NCBI RefSeq assembly: GCF_901709675.1
Contig: NC_051095.1
Location: 12,477,956-12,541,955, forward strand
Direction of reading: 5' to 3'
DNA: 64,000 nucleotides
Source of the DNA: Syngnathus acus
Lineage: Eukaryota > Chordata > Actinopteri > Syngnathiformes > Syngnathidae
The notes below the pieces were generated by a model, which saw only the letters and a list, made by a program, of their open reading frames with translations, was not told where the DNA came from and made no database searches. The translations under genes were made by a program, and so were the position numbers. Shown here piece by piece: positions 13,260 to 27,100 of the stretch; position 1 is the first letter of the stretch; each line of letters opens with the position of its first letter.

Positions 13260-16075
13260 TTTAAAACTATGTTTGAATCCAGCACATCATGATGTATTCT
13301 TTTAAATTGACATTTTATGAAGGTCAACTTTTATAAAGGTGTGTTTATAAACGCTGATTGAATACGCCTAACCTTGACTCCAAATTTTAATCTCTGTGTA
13401 TGAAAATGTTTGTTTAACAGACAGAAATGATCTCAGACGTCATAGTCACACTGCACAACCTTTCCACGAAAATCAGGCCTTTTAAGTTTTCGGCCTGTGC
13501 TTTTCCCACCGTACAGAAGGACAAATCATTTTCAAATAAAACCGTCAAGAAACTGATGGTTATAGCATGAGGCAAAAGTGATTCATTAGATTGAAGCCAT
13601 AACAAATGAGATCCAAATTCATTTCATATTGTTTGATTTAATAAGAACAGATCTCACCTAGTCATCCAGGAATGTACCTTATATCACATCAGCAATGAAG
13701 ACCACCCACCGTGCTTTATCTGGCAGAAGCCCTTCTTGTCAGGGTTCCACAATATCAACATATTTTTCTTGTGTTGTTCATACTGTATATTCTCATAATG
13801 TGAAGCAGGCAGACATTTTATACTCTATTTCTTCCCGGCTGTTGCAAGTGAGAGTTTTTTGCTTTGTGTGCCTCTTGTTACAAATAGAACGGAATAACAA
13901 ATCCGGCCCTGGACAGTAATGGAAAGGAAGCACGGGCACTTTCTTATTCTTTCTTAATAGCTTGTTAGTAAGCCTTTAACAAGGACGACTGCTTCCAAAC
14001 TTTCTTACAGCAATCTCCAAGCTTCTTGCGCCAAAAGGTTGTCCCGTTATTGTTTGTTTATATTTTAAATTGCTTGCAGGATTTCTTTCATTCATAACAG
14101 CATTTTCCAGGGATTTTCTCTGGGTTTGAGATTGCTGGCCAGTTTGAAATATTCAAATGGAATCGTTGTCAAGCACTTATGTGTGATTTTGATGCATTAT
14201 GGTTGTTGTTGTTCGGAGGAACCCACTATTCACTCAGACCTAGATGCTATACAGTGGATGGCTTGTTTTGTTCTAAAATCCCTCGGTAATCCTCGAATTT
14301 CATGACGCTTTTGGTTGTTTAAACAGCCTCCCTCAACACAGCCTGGCAACATAATTGATCCATCACGTTAGCTTATTGCTCGAGTGTTTCCCCTCCCATG
14401 TCAAAGTAATTATTTTGATATATGGTCACCAAAATCAAATAATATTCAAAACACTGTGGTGCATTGACATCCCCCAAAACATTTATCTTTTGTCTCTTGA
14501 GAGAACATTTTGCCAGATGGGCTGCAGTTTCTCAAGGTACAACAACCCACAGGTGGGGAGTTTGAGTGGGGCGGTACACCTGTCAAACGGTAACGCCGGT
14601 GTCCTCAGGAGAGCTCGGGCAGGACTAAACCTCCCATGGAGCAGAAGGGCAAAAGCTTGCTTGATCTTGATTTTGTCTAAAACAAACAAACAGCATGGGT
14701 GCTTTTGCCACTAGCCAGAACTACATATATAACGCTGCTTCTTTGAATGCCCCGCCATCCCTACTGTATTTGCATAAAGATGGGATTCAAGGAGCAAAAC
14801 AGCTTGTTGTCGTTGCAATTTACCATTGTCATACGTCCTTGGCATTTCTTAGAATGTTTCATTTGATCTGCAGGTGCAATCTGCAATTCTTTTTGAAAGA
14901 ATGTCATTCCGTCATTTGTTTATTGTCTAGGTTCTGGGGATACGTGATAAGAAATTACTCAGTGCAGTCCATGTGTGCACTAGTACAAATAAAAGTATAA
15001 AACATCTACTGACTCTAAGCTAATCTACATAATACTGTCTGACAGTTTTGGCAAACCCACTCCTCTCCATCTATAACCTGTCTTTCATAAATGGATGATT
15101 TTGACAAACACTAAAAAAGTACAAAGCCTGGAATAAATAATACTGTGCGATATAGACCTGTGTCATTACTCGGTTAGTTTTCAAATTCCGACATATTGAA
15201 AAATACATTGATAAACCAGTTGTGAAAAAGAACTTTCTGCAACCACATTAAAAGGTTATGTTCTTTAATTGCCTTCCATCAGGCCTGTCCCCTGATCCCA
15301 ACTTCTTGCAGAGGCTGTGGAGCGTTTCTAGCAATGAAGCCCCTGGAGCCCACCTCTACTGGCCTCATGGACACACACGAGGACATGTTCCTCGATTTCA
15401 GCTGCAAAATTGGCTTACTGACGCTTTTTCGTTTTGTATGCCTAATTGATGGCATGTTCCCAATGCTCAACAATGGAGACGCGTCTGCAAGCGTTGCACC
15501 AGAGGATAAGATCTATCGGCAGATTGGTGTCTGCAATTTCTGGTGGAAAAGTGAGCCTCTGATTTAGGTCTCCTCACATTTGCCAATTCCTTAATGAAGG
15601 ATGTTAGGCGGTGCGGTGGGTGCTTGTCCATTTAGGGCCATTGCATTGATCGCTATCCAAACAATTGATAGGTTGTGGCACCCGGTGTATTTTCCTTCAG
15701 GAGGGCTGGTTTTTCAATCCACAAAGATGTTTGAGGCTTGCTGCCGGTCTGCACACACAAAACAAGCTGGGCTCTTCTCCAAACCAGAGATGTAGATTGG
15801 CCGCAGAACGTACAACATCATGTGCCTCTGTTGATAAATCTCAGCCGTATTCCTTATCTCGTTAGTCATTACATGTTATTTTTCCTCCTCCCAAACCATC
15901 TCACCTTATCCAGCGAGCTTTCTGATCTTGGCAGATCGCCGTGGCATGTCTGGCTGCTTCCTCCTGATGGTGCAACTCCTCCTCCAATTCAGCGAAGGCA
16001 GTCTTTTTTTTTTTTAATTTTCCATCTTTTCTGCCCAGTTACACGGCATCCCAATGTGTTTAGCTCCGGTTAGTG
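13260..16075. other. Non-coding stretch
   Basis: No gene, splice-bounded coding segment or clear mobile element was recognised. Overlapping open frames at 15258-16073 have no recognisable domain. Confidence 0.5.
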
Positions 16076-16080
16076 GTGCA

Positions 16081-16745
16081 ACAAGATCCCATTTTTTGCT
16101 GTTGCTTAGGTAGAGGCAGCACCTCATAAAAATGGATCCCAGGTTACTGTGACAATCACCTACAGCCTAGCTTTAGCACGTTTGTATTCCTCCATCAGGC
16201 TAGTTATTGATAGAGTGAAAACATCAGAGCTTCCGCTTTGCTGACGGAGCCGTGTTGTCAATTTGCTTTGGACTGTTGATGGTTTCCTGCCTCAGTTGTT
16301 CCACTAGATTGGAGTCTTTTATGTCTATGCTATAGCTCTGTCCAAGAATTTTGATCGGCTTTTCCCTTGATGGCATTGGCTCATTGTTGATATAAAACCC
16401 GCTATTAGTGAGCTGACTGGCATCAATGGAAACAGTTCTCAATATGCCGAGCTTGAGCTCCGCTTTTGCCCAGTGGATATTTTTTCGGTGTTTATCTGAT
16501 AAGCATCTGATGCATGTGATTTTTGTTGTTACTGTACCCATGCCATCCTGATTAGAGGATGTAGACTCTGCTTCAAACATTTCCTCCCAAACAAACGACA
16601 GGACGCTCCAATAATCTGCTCCACTGCCATGTAGGAGGTCAGGAGAGATATGGTTCAGCTTGCTCACCTCAAAGTTCTGGAAAGCAGTTTCACTAGCCTG
16701 TGCTAGGGCATATTGCTGTGGGTTCTGAAAATGTGCTTTTTACCA
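16081..16745 (-). pseudogene. LINE reverse transcriptase relic
   Basis: The minus-strand frame 16667-16224 resembles the C-terminal half of a fish LINE reverse transcriptase: FYINNEPMPSREKPIKILGQ, then VEQLRQETINS and KQIDNTA. After a TGA at KRKL* and an internal deletion, a second segment (ITSLMEEYKRAKA, then VTVTWDP, then GAAST) continues to about 16081. The position expected to hold the YxDD catalytic motif reads GMGT (about 16544-16533). Stops, a deletion and loss of catalytic residues mark it as dead. The family within LINEs is not resolved. Confidence 0.7.
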
Positions 16746-18357
16746 ACCGTTGGTTGCTCATTGGGACCTTGAAGAACATGAAAGTTGTTCACTGTAGTTT
16801 GTGAAGTACATGCCCAAAACATTTTGTGCAAGTCTTTCTTTATTCTTTGGACTAATTGGATCTAGATCTAGATGACATGGTTATTCTTCAGTGATGCCAA
16901 GAATTGATTTATCTAACTGCTGCTTGGAAATGTCACCCAAGTTGGTGTGGTATCTGTTTTCCACGCCACGTCCATCGGCATTGAAATGTATTTTAGGACA
17001 CCAGGAGTGTCCTGGTTCTTTTTTTTTTTCAAAGTTATTTCTTTCTTTTACAAAGGGTTCTTGGTTCTTACCTCTGAGGAAGTAAGGGTCAATGCGAGCT
17101 TCTTTTCCGTCCTTTTTCTTGAGACGCTCCCCCGATATCTTTTACAGCGAAGGTGCTGACCATTTGACTATTCTGTTCCAGAATTCATCGCCGTGTGGTC
17201 TGCCAAGAAATGATTTTGTTCTCCAGCTTTTGCACACTCATTTGGTGTTATTTTAGGTTCCATAGCAGTATTTGAGTGAAGCTATTTTCCTATGGAGTGA
17301 GAATATCCTGCCAATAATCTATGACAACAGTGAAGTGAACAACAGAACAACAAAGGCGGGACTTTTGATTTCATGCTCTCAGGCCTTTTCATTGCTCCAT
17401 TGATGCTAACCGTATACAAGCAGCTTTGTTAGCTCCTGCCTCTTTATGTACGCACAAAGAGAAGAAGAGCATATTTTGTCAAGAGCAAAAATTGAAGACT
17501 ACAAATTGTCAATTGGTGTGAATGTGAATGTGCATGTGAATGGTCATTTGTTTGTGTGCTGCGATGGGCTGGCTGCCAGTTCAAGTGGTATTGATAATTT
17601 GCTCTATGGAAAGTAAAGGTGTTGTTTTTAAAACACCCCCAAAATGTAATTTTTATTGGAAGTTGTTGAACGCTATGATAACATGAAATACAATAGATAA
17701 AAGAAAATATGCAACAGTGTATTTTTTTTTTTTTCAATTGAAGCTACTTTTTTTTTTGGAGAAGTTGAAATTTTGAATTACTTCATAGTTCATGCATTCT
17801 GCAAATGCTGAATAATCAATGCATGTATATTATAGCTTACAAGCATAGTCTGCTTTTATTAACGACCCCACTATATACAAAACATTTGCTGTCTACTTAT
17901 TATCTTCTATACTGAAAGATTTTATAGTTTAGAATTGATGATATAATCCTATTCAATATCACTCATCAGCAATTTATAACATTTTCCAACAAGTTCCAGT
18001 AAACACATGGGCCAAGACATGCATAACTGTGTAATCTAATTTCCAGTACAATCAACTGGACTAAGTCTTCACTTCACATTGCTCTTTCATTAGCCACAGT
18101 GTCACGAGCTGCTTTAAAAGTGAGCTGGAATGCGTGCTTTCAAAAGGGGGAAAGGAAGATAAACAGCGATGAGTTCTACATGCTTTTTCTGCACCGCAGA
18201 GTTGCTGACCAACGAGCTTGAATCATGTCATGTCCACCGTGATAATGTTTTGTTCAATCCATGTTTCACACACTGGACATTGAGCTTTTCAACGGCAACC
18301 GCCCAAAGAATTAGAGTATCACAAAGCTCAGTCCCTCCTTGAACATGTCTGCATATA

Positions 18358-18560
18358 CATATAAAAAGTCTACACACCCCTTTTCAAATTCCATTTTTAA
18401 AATATATATTTATATAAAAAGATTTTTCCACCATAACTGCGACCTGTGATGTGTATTCAATAGTTTTTTTTTTCTGCTTTATCTTTACAAGGGGGAAGTA
18501 AAACCAAATATATCCATGGAATCAGAAGGACCCGCTTTGATTGGCCATGATTAGTGTGCT
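18358..18560. repeat. Diverged interspersed repeat (AAAAGTCTACACACCCC type)
   Basis: Starts AAAAAGTCTACACACCCCTTTTC. A related start (AAAAGGCTACACACCTGTTC) recurs at 55752 in ctnna1. Such sequences are repeated in fish genomes; the class is not resolved. Confidence 0.4.
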
Positions 18561-20410
18561 GTGACCGCAACCACAGACAGTGCAGACATCTCTCTATCTC
18601 TCTCTCTCAGATGTGAAATTACCAACACCGGGGCTAACCCTTTTCCGTGCAGAATTAGGCCGTGCACAAAAACAGCCCCGAAGCCATTTTGAACTGTTCA
18701 GATCTCCTTCCACTTTTAGTAAGTCACTAGTTCCAGCTATTAAGTACGGTCGTTATGGTGTTCTTTTTGAGATTAGTAATATTGTTTATGCTAAACATGC
18801 CTTTTAGGAATTTGAACATAATTAACCCACCCCAAAATGTGTGGCAAAATATGCAGTATGTATGAACAATTTGTTAATGTGCTTGTTTTTAATTGGCCAA
18901 TAAATAGTTGTGTGCTGCCTTTAAGCAAATTACTGCTTTGCTCTTTAAAGGGGTCAGCTTGCTCTTTTTGGTACTATGAGGAAATCTACCGAAAACTACA
19001 GTTGATTGAATAAACAAAACAAATCCATTGACTGACATACAAGTCTAAAAGTCATCACAGTAAACATAGCTTGCCTTCATGAACCTTACAGCTGCGATGT
19101 CACACATGCGCGTATGAAAGTGAAGTGCATTTTATTCACACCGACCATATGTGGACTTTAAAACGGGTAAGAGAGCACACGTACAAGGTACTACTGACCT
19201 TGGTGAACAAAAGCCAAAACATAGTGAATTTAAAGTTGAAATAAATTCTTTGATCCAAACAGTACTGTGGGCTTTCACCAGGGCCAGATGAAAGAAGGCT
19301 GGAGGCGCTAGAAAACACAGGCAATGCAGGGTTGTCGTGTCATGACGGTACCAACAAAGATGAAGGCTACAGGTAGTGATGCTATTACAGTTCTTATTTA
19401 TTGCTTTGACCTGTTTGAAGAACCTGCGGACCTCTCAGTCTTCATCATCACCATTTCACCTGAAAACACCTCATGCAAATGTGTTAACCCAATCTCAGTG
19501 GATGGACATAGTTTTTTGCAAAACAGTTAACACGGATGTCATTCAAGAAGTCCAAACTGCATTGTTTTAGCTGTGCTTACAGAACGGACACCATATGCTC
19601 CGAGCTCTTAGAAACTCCCTGATCAGTATGCAATCACTAAAAGCACTATTTCACAAAATTTTTTAATTTGCAATTAGTCTTCAGAACTGTGTTGTTCTTT
19701 GCAAGCATGGATTGAGGAGGTCTAAGGCAGATGAGAGGTAGAGTGAGAGTAAGAGTGAGAGTAAGAGGAGTCTGTCTGCAAGGTGGAGGTTTATCTGGGA
19801 GGGCTCAGAAGAAGAGGCTAGTATATGCCTACTATAGTTTTTTGCTCTTTACTGTAAAAAACTGTTGTTGTTTTTCCCTAATTTCTCACAGTAATTAATT
19901 GATTTTATTTTCATTTCCTTGTATTCTCTGTGCGGATATTTCGTTTGTCAGCCACAGTCTGAAAAAAAAGAATGTAATCAATCAAATTAGCATCAAAGCA
20001 TATCTAATTCTGGATGCATTTTTTGCAAGAGGGCAAATCTGACTACAAACGGCACTGGCATGTAAATCATAGGTTGCAATGACAAGCAACGGTGCACACG
20101 AGCTGTATTTGTTGCCCATTTTGGAATGCTTTTGTTCCATATTTGAAATGTTTTGGCACTGGTATTGCCGTTTGCAAACAAAATGTTTCATTTTGACCAC
20201 TATGGCATGTGTTTAGCCCTCTACTTTAACTGCTTTGAAAATGTTGATTTGGAGTTGACAGCTGTGTCAAAACAATCAATAAAAACTGTTACAGAACGTA
20301 CTGCACTAGTGGAACATCGCACTGCAATTTGCTCAACAGACCATCTTGTTTGACAGATTCTTCAATAAACAATATCCAGCCAACCTGTCCAGGAACTGAT
20401 GGACAGTAGG

Positions 20411-20412
20411 CG

Positions 20413-20444
<32 letters not shown>

Positions 20445-20490
20445 CGCGTGTGCGTGTGTGTGTGCGTGTGTGCGCGTGTGTGTGTGTGTA
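20411..20490. repeat. (TG)n microsatellite with CG interruptions
   Basis: About 80 bp of alternating purine-pyrimidine (TG with several CG steps), a composition that favours Z-DNA. Confidence 0.9.
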
Positions 20491-22788
20491 TTGGACCAAT
20501 GAAGATTCGAGGTGCCGTTCACTAAATTAGGGCGATGTATTTCCCAGAGAATAAATAAAAATTGCCCCGGTAATTATAGGAGGTATTGTACAGTATTTTA
20601 TCTACAACATGTGCTATATTATTTTATTTGAAAACCTAATAAGCGGCCATTTTGTTCAAACTACGGATTTTTTTTTTCTGGTCACAGGTTAGTGTTACAA
20701 AATAGTGATAAATAGCCCTCGTGGTCATAGATATACAACAGCTAGTGTCTGGCTCCATTCCGGTTGCGGATGTCTTTGTCCTTTAAATCTGGATTTACCC
20801 GCTCAAAGTTTGCCATTTGAAAAATAGACAATTAAGATTGTATTTGCTGATATTAGATTGTTTACATTTGTGTGAAATCCCCAGAAAGCTTTACAATATT
20901 TGCCAACCAACAGATGAACAGTCAAACCTTCCTCGTGACCACAAACAAACAGTGAGTCGACCGCTCTTGGATAAAAGCCACTTTTATTTCAATACAACAA
21001 CAATGTACAATATGTAGCCTACAATAGCAACATGATATTCTCAACAGAGCATCGGATATTCTTTCAAAATACACCAAATGTTTCACTATTTGACTGTAAC
21101 AACACCAAACTGCTGCAGCACGTATTCTACATTTCATGGATACAAACACATAACATCTTGAAACTTCCAGAGCTTTTAGAAACGTTTTAAGTGTTGACAA
21201 TGATGGCAATTGTAAATTGAATTTTTTTTTTTCTGTAAAGGGATTTTTGCAATTGCATCATAGACCACTGAAAATGAAAACAAGACAACAGCAACGTTCA
21301 TGTGACATTTTAGTCAAAGTCGCATTTTGTCAGTGCACAGTGTAGATATTACACTCCGCTTTCACACACACAATGCTTGGATTCAGAAGCATTTAGCTTG
21401 AAGACAAAACATGTGAGCACAACCACAACTTGGTAGGATCTCAGGACCACAGCACGGCAGGAAACACCACACAAAAATTATTACCACAGATCAGAACTAA
21501 TGAACACTATAATAGATATTGCATATTGATTGTATCGACCGCAGTCTGCTTTTAGCATACACAATAGGTCAAGGGAAACGATGCCGTGATTAATTAAATA
21601 ACGCAGTTCATGAGATAAAGAAATGGACTATACAGGATTAAATGTTAAATTGCAAATTAATTTATATCAACTACATAAAGGTAGCTCTGAAGTAATTGTG
21701 TTTGATTTCAGAAAATAAGCCCAAAAATAAAGGAAGTAAAACTACCTTTTTTTGTCATGTCCGAAGATGTCACAGTATATCATCAGCATTTGTTTAATTT
21801 TTACAATAGAAATGAATAAGAGCAAATTAGGTTCATACAGGAAAATTACATAATCCATTATGACAGAAAGATTCATGGCCATCATTTCTTGCTTTTTTGC
21901 ACATACCTGAAATGAGAACAATCACATAACGTTTGACAACATAATAATAACAATTTGCTATGTTCAAAGCTCTCCACTGAAACGCCACCACAATAAAAAC
22001 TTCTGCTTGTGATGAAATTAGAGTGAGCCAATTGGACCTGCTATGGTGATCCGGAGCCTTCAAAAAGATGCTCAACTTGCTTAGTATCTTCATATCGATA
22101 CCAAAACTTTATATGAAACTTAGCATGGATTGGATTTGTGTGATTCATTTGCACAAATGTGTCTTTTTATGCTCCACAAGCAATAATACATGTTTTCCCA
22201 TTGGACTGACTGATCAGGTTCAAAATAGCATCCCATTGATGAAGCCTTTCACCAATTTAGATGCTGTTATAGTATGACCCTTCAGTAACTATAGTCTAAA
22301 CGGGGTTCCTGGGTAGACAGTTTTTTTAGTGACCTACATAAGATTCACCACACTAAATAACGTTGTCTAATTACTGTTTCTAATTAGTGGACCTTTAGTT
22401 GGAAATAAATTCACGAAATGCACAGAAAGTGCTACTTTCCAATTTGACATTTGATTACCTTTTTGATTCAATGAGACAAGTGCTGTCATAAAAAAACATC
22501 ACTTATTACTCCTTATCTTTGACAGTTAATGTCCCGAATAAATACCTTCATTAATATTAATGGTACCTAGGAATAAAAATAATGAGGGGCTGTTAACATG
22601 AGATGACTAACTGGAAACCGGTTAAGACCAGTGTAGTCTTGGCAATCATTTGAAATAGAGTTAAATAAGCATTTGTAAATGTGGAGGATGTGTTGGTTAA
22701 TATTCAATTTTTCTATGGTTCTATAACATCTGTTGGTTTGGGAGCTTAAGATCAGGGGATGCTTTGAGAATAATTGTCAATTTTTGTC

Positions 22789-22856
22789 TATGTGAAGCCC
22801 TTTGAGACTGCTTGTGATTTAGGGCTATACAAATAAACTTGACTTGACTTGACTTG
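22789..22856 (+). mobile_element. LINE 3' tail
   Basis: GTGAAGCCCTTTGAGACTG, then GTGATTTAGGGCTATACAAATAAA followed by (CTTGA)n: the 3' terminus and tail repeat of an L2-like fish LINE. No ORF remains. Confidence 0.7.
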
Positions 22857-23235
22857 TTGGTCAAAATACAAATCCAACTGTTGTTTTGGTTTTCCCCCAA
22901 ACACACTCACTCAAATTAGAGTACATGACTACCCCTGACTTCAGAAGTAGAAAATACTGATTCTAAGCTGCAAACTGCCTTGTCGAACCTCTGAAATTTC
23001 AGACATCCCATGTTTCATATCTGCAATACTACCTGTCCTGTGTCCAGTTGGACAAGTGGTTGGCGCACATGCAAAAAAGCAGAAGGAAAAAACTGTTAAC
23101 GTTTGCCTGGTCATGTAAACCTATCCTAACTCTGCTATCTTGGTTTATGATATCAAGATTAACAGCGAGTTGTCAGGTAAATTGTCCAGGGAAATATCCC
23201 ACGTTTTTTTTGTTGTCAGACAGAATGTATCTGCG

Positions 23236-23241
23236 TTTATT
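23236..23241 (-). promoter_or_regulatory. Candidate polyadenylation signal of mchr2-like gene
   Basis: AATAAA on the minus strand, 256 nt after the stop codon. It is the nearest canonical hexamer I noticed. Such hexamers are frequent in A+T-rich DNA, so use is uncertain. Confidence 0.3.
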
Positions 23242-23496
23242 CAATTATAATATGATCCCCAAACAGTCACACTTGAGTGGTACCTCAGCATCCCTTCTTT
23301 CATTGCTTCCATGCTTGGAGGCAGGTGACAAGACACCTTTGATTTAAAAACTTAAATGCGCATCATCTCTTTTGCTGAACACGACACCCTCAGTATGATT
23401 TCTGATCCTTGTACAAATTTCACGGCCTACATTACCTTGTCCATTTGAACAAAAAGCAACATGTCCACATCTCTCTCTGCCAGAAATGTTTCCTCA

Positions 23497-24136
23497 CTAA
23501 ATGGCAGTACAACGATAACCGGGGTCAGCGGCCATACTGGATCCCTCTGTTTTCACGACAGTCACTTTGGATGAGTGTTGGGAACTGTTGAGCGTGGTTC
23601 GGCGACAAAGACGTTCACGGTAATTTTGGGCAAAGATGAGCAACATCAGCGGGTTGATGCAGCTATGGGAGTAACTGAGGCAGATGCTGATGTTGTAGAC
23701 GTAGATGAAGGCGACAGTCGGGTAATTGTTGCTCAGGTTGATCACCTGGATGACATGGTAGGGCGACCAGCAGATCAGGAACAGCGCGATAACCATCAGC
23801 ACCATCTTGGTGGCCCTCTTGGCCCACACAGTCTGCTTGCGTTTAACCCGACGGATGGAGCTGAACACGTGGTAGAGCGTGAGCGAGTAAAAGGTGCTGA
23901 TGATGATGAGCGGGATGATGAAGCCCAGGATGGACTGGTAGAGTGTGTACCAGTACATGTCCTCGGGCCCATCTAGATACATCATGCAGATCTCCAAATG
24001 CTCTCTACGTACGACTTTGGCATACATCATAACCGGCACAGTGAGGAGAAAGCTGCCGATCCACGCCAGCACGTTGATTATGATAGTCCACTGAATGGTC
24101 CGCCGCTCTGAGGTGGGGTGAACGATGGCAATGTAC
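23497..24136 (-). CDS. mchr2: mchr2-like exon 2 (TM4 to stop)
   Basis: After an acceptor reading CCCCACAG the exon starts G-TAC, completing Arg131 and giving Tyr132 of DRY. It encodes the second intracellular loop, TM4 (about 147-169), the second extracellular loop with C181, TM5 (about 196-220), a basic third loop, TM6 (about 238-263), TM7 (about 273-299) and the tail. C308 could be palmitoylated. The protein ends C-T-A-I, which fits a class I PDZ ligand. Confidence 0.88.
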
Positions 24137-27100
24137 CTGTGGGGACAAAGTCACAATTTTAGAGGCATTCCACAACAGGTGAGAAGAGGAACATTGCTGG
24201 ACTTCCAATGAGCATCATTATTTTAATCGCTGAACGTTAGAATCAAATCTGAGGTTGTGCTTCTGTGTGTTTTGGCAGAATCTTCCCAAAAACTAATAAA
24301 CATAGATGTTTACTGTAATGCTCATGTTTTTTTCCCCCACACCCATAAAATCCCAAATATTCATTTAACATTGCGTAATTCCACTTACAGGAATAATACA
24401 GTTGCCCATCATTCCATTTAGGAGGCACTTGGCCATTTAAGAAAAAACAATGGACAGCTTATTAAACCATTATACTCGTATGACTTAGAACTGTCTTTAT
24501 GTCTACATGTAATGTGAGTATGTGCAGTGCACTTCCACCAAGACTTTTTGCAATTGTCCAAAGGGCATTCAGATAAATTGTAGTTAATGCGGAAAAGTCT
24601 GTTTGCCAAAAAGCCTTTTCCAAGTTAATGCATTGTTCCGTTAGTGTGATGGATAGACAGTGAGTCCAGTCCCAGTAATCCCCAATTCATGGATATGACA
24701 CTCAATCAGCACAATTGGTCTTTGATACTGTGGGTTCAATCCAGTGAGATTCCCATTCAATACAGCTCAGTTCAAGCGGATATGATGCATTGAGTTTCTT
24801 ATCATTTGACAAATTTTTCAATATGAATGACATGTCAGCTATGTCAAGTGGAGCTCCATCCATATGTACCATAGTATACCTCCTCCAGGTAACATTATTG
24901 GTCTCAATTGAACATTTGACACGTGACATTCTCCCATCACATTAGGAAATATATTTGTTTTTGTTTTTTTGACGGTATAATTTTGAATGGATTATTATTG
25001 ATTCTTTACTCCCCAGGGTCTGTCAAGGCAATTTAGTCAAATGCCTATTTCCATATTGATCGGTCAAAATCATTTAAAATCGCCTGAGACACTTCATATT
25101 AAGATGAGAAAATAACCTTTTATCCAGTTAATAGAAGTGACCTAGTGCAACAAGCTAATTAAAAAAATAGCTTAAAGCCATAAAGACACATACAGCTCAC
25201 TTGTCGCTTCCCAACCCTACACAAAAGGCACATCAAAATTGAAGGTTATGATAGTTTTTTCATTATAGGTAGTTTTTGTCTTTTGATATTTTTTTATTCA
25301 GTAAGTTTTAGTATTTCGAGTGAATTCATTTTTGTTAGTTTTAGTAATACTTTTACTTTTTATAAATGCAGTATTTGTCAGCACAAGGTTGAGGATAAAT
25401 GAAACTTCAAAGCTCATGCATGGTATTAATTAGTTTCAGTTGGTTTTCACTTTTGCATGGTTCTATTTTTTTGTGTTTTGAGTTTTCTTACACTTCTTTA
25501 ACAAACATACTTGTCTGAGGCGACTGATTACCAAGGTTTTAATAACGTGACAATCTTGAACATGTTGTGCAAGCACTAATCCAAATATTAAAGCCGTCTA
25601 TGTGATTGAGCGTTTAAAAAAATAAGAAAACACTTTAATGATCACTAACTGTAGGTGTGATGTCTGGGTCGGTACTATCAGCAGTAAAAGATGAACTGCA
25701 CTTTTTGTATTTTTTTTTTTATTTGTTCTTCTAACATTTGCATCACCAAATAAAGTTGCTAAAATGGTCATGGATGAATAAGCAAATATGATGCCATTAT
25801 CTTCTTGTTCTTGAATTACATGTACAGTTCAACATCTAGTAAATGTACCTTTGGAGAAATACATTTAAAAAAAAACAAAAAAAGGGGAATTAATCCCCTC
25901 CAATGTCACTCAGAAAGAGTTGAAACTGATGACGTTCATGGCTTCACTGAGCTCAGAATAACTCCACAAGGTTGTTTTGCTTTTTCTTTGACAATAACCT
26001 TACAACCAGAAAAAGCAGTGGTACGTAAGTGTTATTTCAAATGCTCTTTGAAACTTAAAACTCCCCCAAAATTGGGTCAAGAATGAAAAGCAATTGATAA
26101 CATTTGAACCAGATCCAATACATTTCCTTACAATCCAATGCACTGACTGACAATGTCTGAATCTCAGTCATTGAATGGGTGCATCATGTAAAGCGGCAGC
26201 AGTTATGAGAGCATACTTGCGTGAGCGTACTTTAGCAACCAGCTTCAGAAAGCAAGAGTCAAGGTCATAGATATGAATACAAGAACTGGTGTTTCAATAG
26301 AAAATGGAAAGCACCATTTGGGAAACAGCACAGGAGGGCCAGGATGGAATTATTTGCCAGAGAAATTCCTTGGTGACATTTGATGGAGCCAAACATGAAC
26401 CTTATGTGAAAGGCTAAAGCTTCAAGAACTGGTGCGTCAACATACAACCCTTTTTGGATGGGCACATCAACTTTCTTTGGAAGGAGCATAAGAATGTAGA
26501 ATGTAGAAAATCGACAGAAACGTTTTGTCTGCCTCAAGGTGATGCAGACAAATTCACATCACACTCCCAAAACAACAAACAAATAATTCAATAAATAGAA
26601 GGTTTGAGACATCCATCTAGACTTCAAGGGGATAAATTGTTTTTTTTACCCCCCACAGTTTGGGACAATTGTGTGTCTTGATAACGTGAGAGTACAAATT
26701 GGCAAATGAGAACAGCGAAGCGATTGCGATCCCCTGCAGAGACAATGGGATCATCACCAAGCCAAGAGTTACTCTTGCTAATTACTGTGCAGATCTGTGT
26801 CTGTGGCAAATGCACCGCACACATTGCCAAACATAAACACCTTGGCCATCGTGAAAAACTGAACAATCAACTATAAGTGACGCTTATTGGAAATTAAAGC
26901 TGCTAATTAATGCTACTACAGTATGCGCAATTGAACATCTAACAAAACTCAATGCAGCTTTGCTTACCTTTGGGCTTGGCTCAATATTGTGTCAGACAAG
27001 ATGTACGTATATATAATGTATATGTAGTTTGCATGTTCTCTCTGTGCCTGCGTGGGTTTCCTCTGGGTGCTCTAGTTTCCTCCCACATTCCAAAAACATG

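Larger units (their letters stand above)
16760..22785. other. Non-coding stretch between the LINE relic and the mchr2 3' flank
   Basis: Contains a V-SINE fragment at 17515-17592 (GATGGGCTGGCTGCCAGTTCA), a diverged repeat near 18358-18560, a TC run at 18588-18608, GAGTAA-type repeats at 19738-19768 and a TG array at 20411-20490. The 20.9-22.1 kb part is unique and A+T-rich. No coding gene is recognised. Confidence 0.5.

Noticed and set aside
23575-23976. 133-codon plus-strand frame opposite the receptor exon, and a similar one at 28081-28473
   Set aside because: Both are antisense shadows of the MCH receptor exons; their composition mirrors the receptor codons.
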